Of a stretch of 64,000 nucleotides of DNA, positions 27,064 to 35,968 are shown in pieces (position 1 is the stretch's first letter; the number at the start of each line of letters is the position of its first letter). The notes beneath the pieces are model-generated. The model was not told where the DNA came from and did no database searches. It worked only from the letters and a program-made list of their open reading frames with translations. The stretch comes from Leeuwenhoekiella polynyae. GTDB lineage: Bacteria; Bacteroidota; Bacteroidia; Flavobacteriales; Flavobacteriaceae. The translations under genes and the position numbers were made by a program. The stretch lies in the NCBI RefSeq assembly GCF_042683665.1, contig NZ_JBHUOO010000003.1, one strand, 5' to 3'.

Positions 27064-28500
27064 TTAATTCCCTTGTATTTCGCGAACGCGAAGCGTATTT
27101 ACCATACCTTTTTCAGTAATTGGCATAGCTGCAAGGCTAATCACCATATCACCAATATTTAAGTATCCGCTATCACGAGCAATTCGGTTAATATCTCGTA
27201 CCGTTTCATCTGTAGAAACAAACTTATCGTAATAGAATGCTTTAACACCCCAAAGTAAGTTAAGCTGACTCAAAATAATTCGGTTTGAGGTAAACACTAA
27301 AATATGAGAATTAGGCCTCCAAGCTGAAATTTGAAAAGCTGTATATCCACTATTGGTAAGTGTTGTAATCGCTTTTGCATCAATCTCATTAGCCATAAGC
27401 GCAGCGTGATAACAAATTGCTTTTGTAATGTAGCGCTTGGTGCGAATATGCGGAGGCGTGTGCGGTACTTTGATCAATTCTGAATCTTCAACTTTAGAAA
27501 GGATCGACGCCATACGCTCAATCACCTGAACCGGATATTTACCTACTGAAGTTTCACCGCTTAACATAACCGCATCTGCACCATCCATAACAGAGTTTGC
27601 AACATCATTAACTTCAGCTCGAGTTGGAGTAAGACTGTCTATCATTGTCTCCATCATCTGTGTAGCGATAATTACCGGAATACGCGCTTTTTTAGCAGCA
27701 AGTACTAATTGCTTTTGAATAAGCGGTACTTCTTCTGCTGGGATCTCAACACCAAGATCTCCGCGAGCTACCATCAGACCGTCACTATACGCAACAATCT
27801 TATCGATATTTTTTACTGCTTCTGGCTTCTCTATTTTAGAAATAATAGGAATCTTATACTCAGAATGTTCTTTTATTAAGTCTTGAAGTTGAATTAAATC
27901 TCCTTCGTGACGTACAAAAGAAAGTGCCATCCAATCTACTTTTTGGCTTATTGCAAAAATCGCATCTTCAATATCCTTTTCTGTAAGTGCCGGAAGTGAA
28001 ATATTTGTGTTAGGTAGGTTAACTCCTTTTCTAGACTTTAAAGGTCCTCCTTGAATTACTACAGTTTCAACTTCGTTTTCATTATCGGTCTTTAAAACTT
28101 CAAAGATCAATTTACCATCATCAAGAAGAATACGCTCCCCTTTATTTACATCACGAGGAAAATGCTGATAATTCATATAGACACGCTCTTTTGTGCCTTC
28201 AAATTCTTCTTGAGTTGAAAATATAATTTTATCTCCGGGATTAACAACTACTTCATCTTTCATGATCCCTACTCGCAATTTAGGACCTTGTAAATCTGCT
28301 AGTATTGCTGTGTTGTATCCAAATTCTTCGCTAAGGCTTCGTATCATTTGGATACGCTCTTTTACTGCATCATAATCTGCATGCGAAAAATTGATTCGGA
28401 ATACATCTACACCGGCCTTGATCATATCATGAAGTACTTCCTTCTTGCTGGTTGCAGGTCCTAGTGTAGCAACAATCTTAGTTTTCTTTGTGTTTGACAT
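27064..28500 (-). CDS. pyk: Pyruvate kinase
   Basis: Glycolytic enzyme of 478 residues that converts phosphoenolpyruvate and ADP to pyruvate and ATP. Landmarks are the N-terminal KIVATLGPATS, the phosphate and metal site FRINFSHADYD, ILADLQGPKLRVG, the catalytic signature IPIISKIEKPEAVKNID with the active-site lysine, and MVARGDLGVEIP. The C-terminal domain is complete. It overlaps the upstream IPExxxVDY gene by one base (TAATG-type junction) and closes the acpP-fabF-rnc cluster, an arrangement common in Flavobacteriaceae. Confidence 0.97.
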   Translation of the reverse strand: MSNTKKTKIVATLGPATSKKEVLHDMIKAGVDVFRINFSHADYDAVKERIQMIRSLSEEFGYNTAILADLQGPKLRVGIMKDEVVVNPGDKIIFSTQEEFEGTKERVYMNYQHFPRDVNKGERILLDDGKLIFEVLKTDNENEVETVVIQGGPLKSRKGVNLPNTNISLPALTEKDIEDAIFAISQKVDWMALSFVRHEGDLIQLQDLIKEHSEYKIPIISKIEKPEAVKNIDKIVAYSDGLMVARGDLGVEIPAEEVPLIQKQLVLAAKKARIPVIIATQMMETMIDSLTPTRAEVNDVANSVMDGADAVMLSGETSVGKYPVQVIERMASILSKVEDSELIKVPHTPPHIRTKRYITKAICYHAALMANEIDAKAITTLTNSGYTAFQISAWRPNSHILVFTSNRIILSQLNLLWGVKAFYYDKFVSTDETVRDINRIARDSGYLNIGDMVISLAAMPITEKGMVNTLRVREIQGN

Positions 28501-28988
28501 TATTCAAAAATTAAATTTTGTTTAGACTTTAGGGAGCTTACCTCTACATTGTAAGCTGTAATTATTTGTGGTATTTGGTTTAGTTGTGCTAAAAGTGCTA
28601 AGGTGGGTATTTTACCATTGTCACTTTCTATTTTAAGCAAATAATCTGCGTTTTTAACTTCGGGAACTAAGTTAAGAGTTTTGTAATGTTCTGACTCAGA
28701 TTCTGTAAACAGGTCACTGTTAATTGCCCGCTTATCATACTTCAACTTGTACTTATTAGCTATCAATGTATAGCTCTGGTAGTTTTTCTGATCATCAAAA
28801 CGCATTACTGTAAAGCTATACTTGTCGTTTTTTACAAAAAAATCAACGTCATCAGAACTTTTCAACCTCAGACCGGCATACTTGTTAATTAAAAATGCCA
28901 TCCGATACTCTTCTAAAGAACAGTGTATTGCAATGACAGTAAAGTCAAAATCAAACACATCATCTAGTAAAAGCTTCAGAGCAGGCAT
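28500..28988 (-). CDS. IPExxxVDY family protein
   Basis: Cytoplasmic protein of 162 residues of a family found in Bacteroidota, named for a motif near the C-terminus. Here that motif region reads IPQIITAYNVE, a diverged form. The N-terminal part (FDFTVIAIHCSLEEYRMAFLINKYAGLRL) and the middle FTVMRFDDQKNYQSYTLIANKY are typical. No function is known. It sits between rnc and pyk and touches the pyk start codon, which is its usual place in flavobacteria. Confidence 0.85.
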   Translation of the reverse strand: MPALKLLLDDVFDFDFTVIAIHCSLEEYRMAFLINKYAGLRLKSSDDVDFFVKNDKYSFTVMRFDDQKNYQSYTLIANKYKLKYDKRAINSDLFTESESEHYKTLNLVPEVKNADYLLKIESDNGKIPTLALLAQLNQIPQIITAYNVEVSSLKSKQNLIFE

Positions 28989-29082
28989 AATCTTAAATAA
29001 GCGTTAAATATAATCAAACTTCAAGAGATATTCTCAGCATTTAGCTTTATCTAAATGTAAATACGACTACACTTAAATCAAT

Positions 29083-29829
29083 TTAGTTAAAGCGGTGTAC
29101 ATCTATTTTATTTTGAAATACATAGTACGCCCGCTTAGCAGCTTTTTCTTCTGCCTTTTTCTTAGAAGTTGATCGTGCTTTTGCTACTTGCTTATCATCA
29201 ATAGATAAACGCACCGAAAAATGACGAATTACATCCTGACCAGAATCTTCATAGGTGTTGAAATCAAAGGTCCTTTTTTCTTTTTGACACCATTCTATCA
29301 AAAGACTTTTATAGCTTATTACACGTCCTTCGAGCTTTTCGATGTCTACATAAGGATCTATCACGCGTTTATTGATAAACTTTTTAGTGTATTTATAGCC
29401 TCTGTCTTGATAAATAGCTCCTACTAAAGCTTCAAAGAGATTCCCGTGTATGTTCACTCCAAAATTCTCTTTAGGAATAGCCGACTTTACTAAATTTAGT
29501 AAACCCAAATCTCTTCCCAGTTCATTAAGATGTTCACGACTAACTACTTTAGAACGCATTTTTGTCAGGTAACCTTCATCACCCTTACCTACTTCATCAA
29601 ATAAATGTGCTGCGATTACAGCACCCAGCATAGCATCTCCTAAAAACTCCAGACGCTCGTAATTAAAAGCATGTCCTCTTTTATTTTGGATTGCCATTGA
29701 CCTATGTGTAAAAGCCTCCTCATAATGCTGAATAGTTTTAGGCTTAAATCCTATTATTTTCTGAATGGTGACAAAAAAATTCCCGTCCTTGTCAGAACGG
29801 GAAGTAAATATGTTGCGAATCACACTCAT
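29083..29829 (-). CDS. rnc: Ribonuclease III
   Basis: Double-strand-specific endoribonuclease of 248 residues, used in rRNA processing and RNA decay. The catalytic signature ERLEFLGDA is at residues 58-66, preceded by the EEAFTHRS motif, and the second acidic cluster is in NLFEALVGAIYQDRGY. A C-terminal double-stranded-RNA-binding domain follows (YKSLLIEWCQKEKRTFDF, STSKKKAEEKAAKRAYY). It lies 6 bp after fabF in the fatty-acid/pyk cluster. Confidence 0.97.
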   Translation of the reverse strand: MSVIRNIFTSRSDKDGNFFVTIQKIIGFKPKTIQHYEEAFTHRSMAIQNKRGHAFNYERLEFLGDAMLGAVIAAHLFDEVGKGDEGYLTKMRSKVVSREHLNELGRDLGLLNLVKSAIPKENFGVNIHGNLFEALVGAIYQDRGYKYTKKFINKRVIDPYVDIEKLEGRVISYKSLLIEWCQKEKRTFDFNTYEDSGQDVIRHFSVRLSIDDKQVAKARSTSKKKAEEKAAKRAYYVFQNKIDVHRFN

Positions 29830-29835
29830 CTGTGA

Positions 29836-31089
29836 TTATTCGCTATACTTTTTAAATAAGACGCAAGCATTGTGACCTCCAAAACCGAAAGTATTGCTCA
29901 TTGCAACGTTAACCTCACGTTTTTGTGCTTTGTTCAAAGTAAGGTTTAAAGAACTGTCTATATTCTCATCAACAGTTGTATGATTTATAGTAGGAGGTAC
30001 CAGACTGTTTTCCATAGCTAATATTGAAGCGATTGCCTCAATAGCTCCGGCAGCACCTAGTAAATGTCCCGTCATTGATTTTGTTGAATTGATATTGATA
30101 TCCTTCGCATGGTCACCAAAAACTTTGGTAATTGCTTTAAGTTCGGCCACATCTCCTAGTGGAGTTGAAGTACCATGGGTGTTTATAGCATCCACCTCTT
30201 CTGGCTTAATGTTAGCGTCTCTTAAGCAATTAAGCATAACGCGCTCTACACCTATACCATCAGGGTGTGGTGCTGTCATATGATAAGCATCACTAGACAT
30301 TCCTCCTCCTACAACTTCAGCATATATTTTTGCTCCACGTGATTTAGCATGCTCATACTCTTCAAGAATAAGAGCTCCTGCACCTTCACCTAAAACAAAA
30401 CCATCTCGTGTAGAATCAAAGGGTCTTGAAGCTGTTTCTGGACTTTCATTACGTGTAGACAAGGCATGCATTGCATTAAAACCTCCCATACCCGCTTTAG
30501 TCACAGCAGCTTCACTACCGCCTGTTACAATAATATCACAATGTCCTAAACGTATATAATTTAAGGCATCTATCATTGCGTTAGCAGATGATGCACAAGC
30601 AGAAACCGTTGTATAATTAGGTCCCATAAAACCATGTTTGATCGAGATATTACCCGGGGCGATATCTGCAATCATCTTTGGAATAAAAAATGGGTTGAAC
30701 CTTGGGGTTCCATCACCTTCAGCGAAATTAATAACCTCGTCCTGAAAGGTTTCTAAACCACCTATACCAGCTCCCCAAATAACACCTACTCTAAATTTAT
30801 CAACAACATCGAGATCTATGCCCGCATCTTTAATAGCCTGATCAGAAGACACTAGCGCATACTGCGCAAAACGGTCTAATTTACGGGCTTCTTTACGGTC
30901 AAAATGATCTAATGCATTGAAATTCTTGAGCTCACAAGCGAATTTGGTTTTAAACTTTTCTGCGTCAAAATACGTAATAGGGGCACAGCCACTCTTACCT
31001 GTACTCAATCCTTCCCAATATTCTTCAATATTGTTCCCGATTGGCGTAAGCGCACCAAGACCTGTTACAACGACTCGCTTTAACTCCAT
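29836..31089 (-). CDS. fabF: Beta-ketoacyl-ACP synthase II
   Basis: Elongating condensing enzyme of type II fatty acid synthesis, 417 residues. The active-site cysteine is Cys165 in TVSACASSAN; the histidines are in AINTHGTSTPLGD and KSMTGHLLGAAGA. The N-terminal VVVTGLGALTPIGNN and the C-terminal SNTFGFGGHNACVLF motifs are complete. It follows acpP, its carrier protein, by 19 bp on the same strand, a near-universal pairing. Confidence 0.97.
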   Translation of the reverse strand: MELKRVVVTGLGALTPIGNNIEEYWEGLSTGKSGCAPITYFDAEKFKTKFACELKNFNALDHFDRKEARKLDRFAQYALVSSDQAIKDAGIDLDVVDKFRVGVIWGAGIGGLETFQDEVINFAEGDGTPRFNPFFIPKMIADIAPGNISIKHGFMGPNYTTVSACASSANAMIDALNYIRLGHCDIIVTGGSEAAVTKAGMGGFNAMHALSTRNESPETASRPFDSTRDGFVLGEGAGALILEEYEHAKSRGAKIYAEVVGGGMSSDAYHMTAPHPDGIGVERVMLNCLRDANIKPEEVDAINTHGTSTPLGDVAELKAITKVFGDHAKDININSTKSMTGHLLGAAGAIEAIASILAMENSLVPPTINHTTVDENIDSSLNLTLNKAQKREVNVAMSNTFGFGGHNACVLFKKYSE

Positions 31090-31108
31090 AAGGTAATTTG
31101 CTTTCTTC

Positions 31109-31342
31109 TTACTTTGCTTCTTCTATATAGGAAATAGCTTGACCTACAGTAGCTATATTTTCTGCCTGGTCGTCTGGAATCTGAATATCAAATTCTTTTT
31201 CAAACTCCATAATAAGCTCAACTGTATCTAACGAGTCTGCTCCTAGGTCGTTTGTGAAGCTAGCTTCTGCAACAACCTCGTTCTCATCAACGCCAAGTTT
31301 ATCTACGATGATGGCTTTTACTCTTGATGCAATGTCTGACAT
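31109..31342 (-). CDS. acpP: Acyl carrier protein
   Basis: Acidic four-helix carrier of 77 residues for fatty acid synthesis. The phosphopantetheine attachment serine is Ser37 in GADSLDTVEL. The motif FTNDLGADSLDTVELIMEFEKEFDIQIPDD is typical of AcpP. It is the first gene of the acpP-fabF-rnc-IPExxxVDY-pyk cluster and is divergent from purN. A possible -7 element (TATTTTTG on the minus strand, 31373-31380) lies just upstream. Confidence 0.96.
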   Translation of the reverse strand: MSDIASRVKAIIVDKLGVDENEVVAEASFTNDLGADSLDTVELIMEFEKEFDIQIPDDQAENIATVGQAISYIEEAK

Positions 31343-31519
31343 AATATTTAATTTTAAATTTTAATTAGGAGGCAAAAATAGCAAACTTTACCGTTTTACC
31401 ACATTACCTGTCTAAAATGTATCGTTAATTTAAACATTTCCTTTCTAAGATTCAATGTAAAGTGCTTATTTAAACGAATAATAATCCGTTGTTTTGCACC
31501 CTCGCAACACATACTATAT

Positions 31520-32089
31520 ATGAAAAAAATCGTAATTTTTGCTTCAGGAAGCGGTACCAATGCACAACGTATCACAGAATTTTTTAAAAATAGAGATGAC
31601 GCGCAAGTTGTTCAGATTTTGAGCAATAAAAACACCGCAAAAGTTTTAGATCGTGCAAATAAACTTAAAATAAGTGCCTTTAGTTTTAATCGCACAGCAT
31701 TTTACGACACGACACAAGTTTTAGATCTAATTAAACAAACACAACCAGATCTTATAGTGTTAGCCGGCTTTTTGTGGTTGTTTCCTCAAAATATAATAGA
31801 AGCTTATTCTGGCAAAATAATTAATATTCACCCGGCTTTACTCCCGGATTATGGCGGCAAGGGTATGTATGGCGAGCGTGTACACAAAGCGGTTGTTGAG
31901 GCAGGGGAAAAAGAATCTGGCATCACCATACATCAAGTTACAGCCGAGTATGATAAAGGCGCTATCCTCTTTCAGGCCAAGACTCAACTTGAAGAAGGAG
32001 AAACTGCAGAAAGTCTTGCTGCAAAAATTCATGAATTAGAATACGAGCATTTTCCAAGTGTAATTGCTGAATTTTTAAAGAAACAATAA
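31520..32089 (+). CDS. purN: Phosphoribosylglycinamide formyltransferase
   Basis: Folate-dependent GAR transformylase of purine synthesis, 189 residues. The N-terminal IVIFASGSGTNAQ forms the phosphate-binding loop. The catalytic region is NIHPALLPDYGGKGMYGERVHKAV with the Asn and His residues, followed by ESGITIHQVTAEYDKGAILFQ, which carries the catalytic aspartate. It is divergent from acpP and upstream of rnhA. A small GC-rich hairpin (32104-32119) lies in the gap to rnhA but lacks a T tract. Confidence 0.96.
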   Translation: MKKIVIFASGSGTNAQRITEFFKNRDDAQVVQILSNKNTAKVLDRANKLKISAFSFNRTAFYDTTQVLDLIKQTQPDLIVLAGFLWLFPQNIIEAYSGKIINIHPALLPDYGGKGMYGERVHKAVVEAGEKESGITIHQVTAEYDKGAILFQAKTQLEEGETAESLAAKIHELEYEHFPSVIAEFLKKQ

Positions 32090-32135
32090 CCCATATAGAT
32101 GATTTCCGCCTGCGCGGAACTAAAAAAAGTTTTTC

Positions 32136-32771
32136 ATGGCTAAAAAGGAAAAATTCTATGTAGTCTGGCAGGGTAAAAAACCCGGCATTTATACTTCGTG
32201 GAAAGACTGCAAAGCGATGATTGACGGTTTTGCAGGAGCACAATATAAATCGTTTCTTTCATTTGCTGAAGCCAAAACAGCCTATAATAAAGACTTTAAA
32301 GACGTAAAAGGAAATTCTAAAAAAAAGAAAGTCCTTTCTCCTGAAGAAAAACGTAAATATGGAGAACCTAATCTTTATTCTATAGCGGTTGATGCCGCAA
32401 GTTCTGGCAATCCTGGCATTATGGAATATCGTGGCGTTGATACTCAAACTACTAAACAGCTTTTTCATCAAGGTCCTTTTAAACAAGGCACCAATAATAT
32501 AGGAGAGTTCTTAGCGCTTGTACACGGCTTGGCTTTTCTTAAGAAGAATAATAGTGATCGCATCATTTATTCTGACTCTCGTATTGCTATTGGTTGGGTC
32601 AAAAAAAAGAAGTGCAACACTAAACTTAAAGAGAATTCTAAGAATAAAGACGTCTATGAATTAGTAAGGCGCGCAGAAAATTGGTTAAAAACCAATACGT
32701 ATAAAACGGTAATTGTAAAATGGGAAACTAAAGCTTGGGGCGAGATTCCTGCAGATTTCGGTAGAAAATAA
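32136..32771 (+). CDS. rnhA: Ribonuclease H with N-terminal viroplasmin (hybrid-binding) domain
   Basis: RNase HI-type protein of 211 residues. The N-terminal domain (FYVVWQGKKPGIYTSWKDCKAMIDGFAGAQYKSF) is the caulimovirus viroplasmin-like RNA-DNA hybrid-binding domain seen in eukaryotic RNase H1 and in many Bacteroidota. The C-terminal RNase H fold begins at about residue 80 (YSIAVDAASSGNPGIMEYRGV), with acidic residues at D, E (NNIGEFLAL) and D (IYSDSRIAIGW) that form the metal site. The final catalytic acidic residue is likely the D in the last segment (EIPADFG). It lies in a plus-strand run with purN. Confidence 0.93.
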   Translation: MAKKEKFYVVWQGKKPGIYTSWKDCKAMIDGFAGAQYKSFLSFAEAKTAYNKDFKDVKGNSKKKKVLSPEEKRKYGEPNLYSIAVDAASSGNPGIMEYRGVDTQTTKQLFHQGPFKQGTNNIGEFLALVHGLAFLKKNNSDRIIYSDSRIAIGWVKKKKCNTKLKENSKNKDVYELVRRAENWLKTNTYKTVIVKWETKAWGEIPADFGRK

Positions 32772-32893
32772 TTCGTTTCTAAAAGAAATCTAATGTTTTT
32801 AGCTTATCTATTAATAGAATTATAACTAACGGATTTTCTACTCAATTTTCAAAATGCGCTGTACAAGTAAGTTTAGAAACAGTCTTACGACCA

Positions 32894-32928
32894 TTGTTTA
32901 AAATTGCGTTATCAAAACTGTATATTTG
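32894..32928 (+). promoter_or_regulatory. Probable promoter of the PfkB kinase gene
   Basis: TATATTTG (32921-32928) matches TAnnTTTG, with TTG at 32894-32896 as a distant candidate -33 element. It ends 15 bp before the ATG at 32943. Confidence 0.45.
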
Positions 32929-32942
32929 CTTAAAATTTTTGA

Positions 32943-33866
32943 ATGCAAAAACTGGTAATTGTAGGCACTTGTGCCTTTGATGAAATTGAATCTCCTTTTG
33001 GTAAAACAGGAAAAATTTTAGGTGGCGCCGGTACCTTTATAGGTCTTGCCGCTTCAAATTTTGACGTCGATCAGGCAATAGTATCTGTTGTAGGATCAGA
33101 TTTTCCGCAAGAATACATAGACTTACTCAAAAATAAAGGCATAAACATGCAAGGCCTTGAGGTAGTTGAAGATGGTAAAACTTTTTTCTGGAAAGGACGT
33201 TATCACAACGACCTTAATTCACGAGATACTTTAATCACAGAGTTAAATACATTAGCAGACTTTAACCCTGTAGTTCCTGAAGATTATAAGGGTGCAGAAA
33301 TTGTGATGCTGGGCAATTTGCATCCGCTGGTACAACTTTCTGTGCTAGACCAGATGAATAAAAAGCCGAAGCTTGCTATTCTGGACACCATGAATTTCTG
33401 GATGGACAGTGCTCTTGAAGATCTTAAAAAAGTTATAGCGCGAGTAGATGTTATTACTATAAATGACGAAGAAGCACGCCAGTTGAGTGGAGAGTACTCT
33501 CTAGTAGTTGCCGCAAAGAAAATTTCTGAGATGGGACCACGCTTTGTGGTTATCAAAAAAGGAGAGCACGGCGCATTATTATTTGAAGATAATGATATCT
33601 TCTTTGCTCCTGCGCTTCCGCTTGAAGAAGTTTTTGACCCTACTGGAGCCGGTGATACATTTGCCGGTGGTTTTGCAGGCTATTTGGCAAGCAGTGGTGA
33701 TATTTCCTTTGAAAATATGAAAAGGGCAATCATATATGGCTCTAATCTAGCTTCCTTTTGCGTAGAAAAATTTGGAACCGAGCGTATGCATAATTTAAAA
33801 CCCGACGAAATAGAAAAGCGTTTGCTGAAATTTAAAGCCTTAACGCAATTTAATTTAGACCTATAA
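32943..33866 (+). CDS. PfkB family carbohydrate/nucleoside kinase
   Basis: Kinase of the ribokinase/PfkB family, 307 residues, cytoplasmic. The N-terminal glycine-rich signature is present (GKILGGAGTFIGLAASNF), and the C-terminal signature FDPTGAGDTFAGGFAGYL holds the catalytic aspartate and the anion hole. The family phosphorylates ribose, adenosine, fructose phosphates and others; the sequence does not settle which. Being followed after 53 bp by an amidophosphoribosyltransferase gene suggests a role in sugar or purine metabolism, but that is inference from proximity. Confidence 0.9.
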   Translation: MQKLVIVGTCAFDEIESPFGKTGKILGGAGTFIGLAASNFDVDQAIVSVVGSDFPQEYIDLLKNKGINMQGLEVVEDGKTFFWKGRYHNDLNSRDTLITELNTLADFNPVVPEDYKGAEIVMLGNLHPLVQLSVLDQMNKKPKLAILDTMNFWMDSALEDLKKVIARVDVITINDEEARQLSGEYSLVVAAKKISEMGPRFVVIKKGEHGALLFEDNDIFFAPALPLEEVFDPTGAGDTFAGGFAGYLASSGDISFENMKRAIIYGSNLASFCVEKFGTERMHNLKPDEIEKRLLKFKALTQFNLDL

Positions 33867-33874
33867 AACAACGC

Positions 33875-33902
33875 GCGCCCTCTTCTTAACCGAAGGGGGC
33901 GC
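33875..33902 (+). other. Intergenic GC-rich hairpin
   Basis: GCGCCCTCTTC and GAAGGGGGCGC pair around a short loop between the kinase gene and purF. No T tract follows, so it is more likely an mRNA processing or stability element than a terminator. Confidence 0.35.
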
Positions 33903-33919
33903 AAACATTAGAACAAGCT

Positions 33920-35818
33920 ATGAGTGATGCAATTAAGCATGAATGTGGAATTTCAGTAATACGCCTTTTGAAACCTCTGGAGTATTATAAAGAAAAATAC
34001 GGCAGTGCATTTTATGGTGTAAACAAAATGTATTTAATGATGGAAAAGCAGCATAATCGTGGTCAGGATGGTGCAGGTTTTGCCAGTATTAAATTAGATA
34101 TGGCTCCGGGTGAGCGCTACATAAGTAGGCAACGGTCTATTGCGCAGCAACCTATACAAGACATTTTTGCACAAATAAATTCTCGTATCAACCAGACCTT
34201 ACTGGAGCACCCGGAATATGCAGATGATGTGGCTTTACAAAAAAAATACGTGCCTTATATAGGTGAGTTGCTCTTAGGTCACGTGCGCTATGGTACATTT
34301 GGAAAAAATAGTGTTGAGAGTGTTCACCCGTTTTTAAGACAAAACAACTGGATGCACCGTAACCTTATTGTTGCAGGTAACTTCAACATGACCAACGTGT
34401 TTAAGCTTTTTGATAAGCTTGTAGAGCTTGGTCAGCACCCCAAGGAAAAAGCAGATACCATCACGGTGATGGAAAAAATAGGTCACTTTTTAGATGATGC
34501 AGTTGCTAAGGTTTATAAGAAATTAAAAAAGGAAGGCTTTTCTAAATTTGAAGCTTCTCCACAAATTGCAGAACGTCTTAACATTGCAAAAATCCTAAAG
34601 AAAGCTTCTAGAGACTGGGACGGCGGTTATGCTATGGCCGGCTTATTAGGTCACGGAGATTCTTTTGTTTTACGTGACCCTTCAGGGATAAGACCCGCTT
34701 ATTATTATAAAGATGATGAGGTTGTAGTTATTGCGAGCGAACGCCCTGTTATTCAAACCGTTTTTAATGCAAATTTTGAAGATGTTCATGAGCTAGACCC
34801 GGGTCACGCAATGATCATTAAAAAAAGTGGTGCAACTTCAATCGAAAAAATTCAGGAACCTTTAGAGCGCAAAGCATGTTCTTTTGAGCGCATTTATTTC
34901 TCAAGAGGAAGCGATGCCGAAATTTATCAGGAGCGTAAAGAACTGGGGCGCTTATTAATGCCTGAAGTTTTAAAGCATATTCAGCATGATACGCAGAACA
35001 CTGTTTTCAGTTACATTCCTAATACGGCCGAAACTTCTTTTTACGGTATGGTTGAAGCTGCACAGGCAGAACTAGATAAGCAAAAAGCAGATGAAATTTT
35101 AGAACGTAGAAACGAACTTGACAAAGAAGGCCTTAAAGAGATTCTTTCAAAAAAATTACGCACTGAAAAGATAGCTATTAAAGATGTAAAACTACGCACC
35201 TTTATTACCGAAGACAGCAGTAGAGATGATCTTGTAGCTCACGTTTATGACGTTACCTATGGTGTTGTAAAAGAATCTGACAATTTGGTGATAATAGATG
35301 ATAGTATCGTACGGGGTACAACACTTAAGAAAAGTATCATAAAAATGTTATCTCGATTAAATCCTAAGAAGATTGTTGTTGTTTCTTCTGCACCGCAAAT
35401 TCGCTATCCTGACTGCTACGGAATAGATATGGCTAAACTTCAGGACTTCATTGCATTTAGAGCGGCTATAGACCTCTTAAAAGAGCAAAATAAAGAAGAC
35501 ATCATAGATCAGGTTTATCAAAAGTGTTTAAGTCAGGTAGATTTTGAAGATACAGAAGTTGTTAATTATGTAAAAGAAATCTACGAACCATTTACCGACG
35601 AAGAAGTTTCAGATAAAATTGCAGAACTTCTTAAAGATGAAACCACTAAACCAGAAGTAAGTGTTATTTATCAAAAAGTGGCTGATCTACACAAAGCATG
35701 TCCTAAAAACTTAGGGGACTGGTACTTTACAGGTGACTACCCTACCGCAGGTGGAAATCGCGTCGTAAACCGTGCTTTTATCAATTATGTAGAGGGAAAT
35801 TTGAAAAGAGCGTATTAA
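33920..35818 (+). CDS. purF: Amidophosphoribosyltransferase (long Bacteroidota form)
   Basis: First enzyme of purine synthesis, transfers ammonia from glutamine to PRPP. The protein has 632 residues, longer than the usual 470-500, and belongs to the extended Bacteroidota type. The Ntn glutaminase domain has its nucleophile at Cys9 (ECGIS), preceded by eight residues that would be removed. The HNRGQDGAGFAS, GHVRYGTFG and GGYAMAGLLGHGDSFVLRDPSGIRP motifs follow. The PRPP-binding loop is VIIDDSIVRGTTLKKSI. The extra length lies mainly in the middle (about residues 370-430) and the C-terminus (about 560-632), whose role is unknown. A strong terminator follows at 35939. Confidence 0.93.
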   Translation: MSDAIKHECGISVIRLLKPLEYYKEKYGSAFYGVNKMYLMMEKQHNRGQDGAGFASIKLDMAPGERYISRQRSIAQQPIQDIFAQINSRINQTLLEHPEYADDVALQKKYVPYIGELLLGHVRYGTFGKNSVESVHPFLRQNNWMHRNLIVAGNFNMTNVFKLFDKLVELGQHPKEKADTITVMEKIGHFLDDAVAKVYKKLKKEGFSKFEASPQIAERLNIAKILKKASRDWDGGYAMAGLLGHGDSFVLRDPSGIRPAYYYKDDEVVVIASERPVIQTVFNANFEDVHELDPGHAMIIKKSGATSIEKIQEPLERKACSFERIYFSRGSDAEIYQERKELGRLLMPEVLKHIQHDTQNTVFSYIPNTAETSFYGMVEAAQAELDKQKADEILERRNELDKEGLKEILSKKLRTEKIAIKDVKLRTFITEDSSRDDLVAHVYDVTYGVVKESDNLVIIDDSIVRGTTLKKSIIKMLSRLNPKKIVVVSSAPQIRYPDCYGIDMAKLQDFIAFRAAIDLLKEQNKEDIIDQVYQKCLSQVDFEDTEVVNYVKEIYEPFTDEEVSDKIAELLKDETTKPEVSVIYQKVADLHKACPKNLGDWYFTGDYPTAGGNRVVNRAFINYVEGNLKRAY

Positions 35819-35938
35819 AACAACTGTTTAACTAATAATTAAGCACTTAATCTAAAAGATTTGGTTCTATCCTACAACATATAATACTTTAGTGACTGCC
35901 ATAACATAAGTAGGTTAAGTTCATGGTAGATTTGGGGC

Positions 35939-35968
35939 AAAAAAGGTGGATTTATTCCACCTTTTTTA
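35939..35968 (+). terminator. Strong Rho-independent terminator after purF
   Basis: Perfect 12-bp stem AAAAAAGGTGGA (35939-35950) and TCCACCTTTTTT (35956-35967) with a five-base loop. Its second arm is also the first TTCCACCTTTTTT of the tandem array that follows. Confidence 0.8.

Noticed and set aside
32104..32119. Hairpin between purN and rnhA as a terminator
   Set aside because: The 6-bp stem is followed by an A-rich rather than a T-rich run on the plus strand, so it is unlikely to stop transcription.
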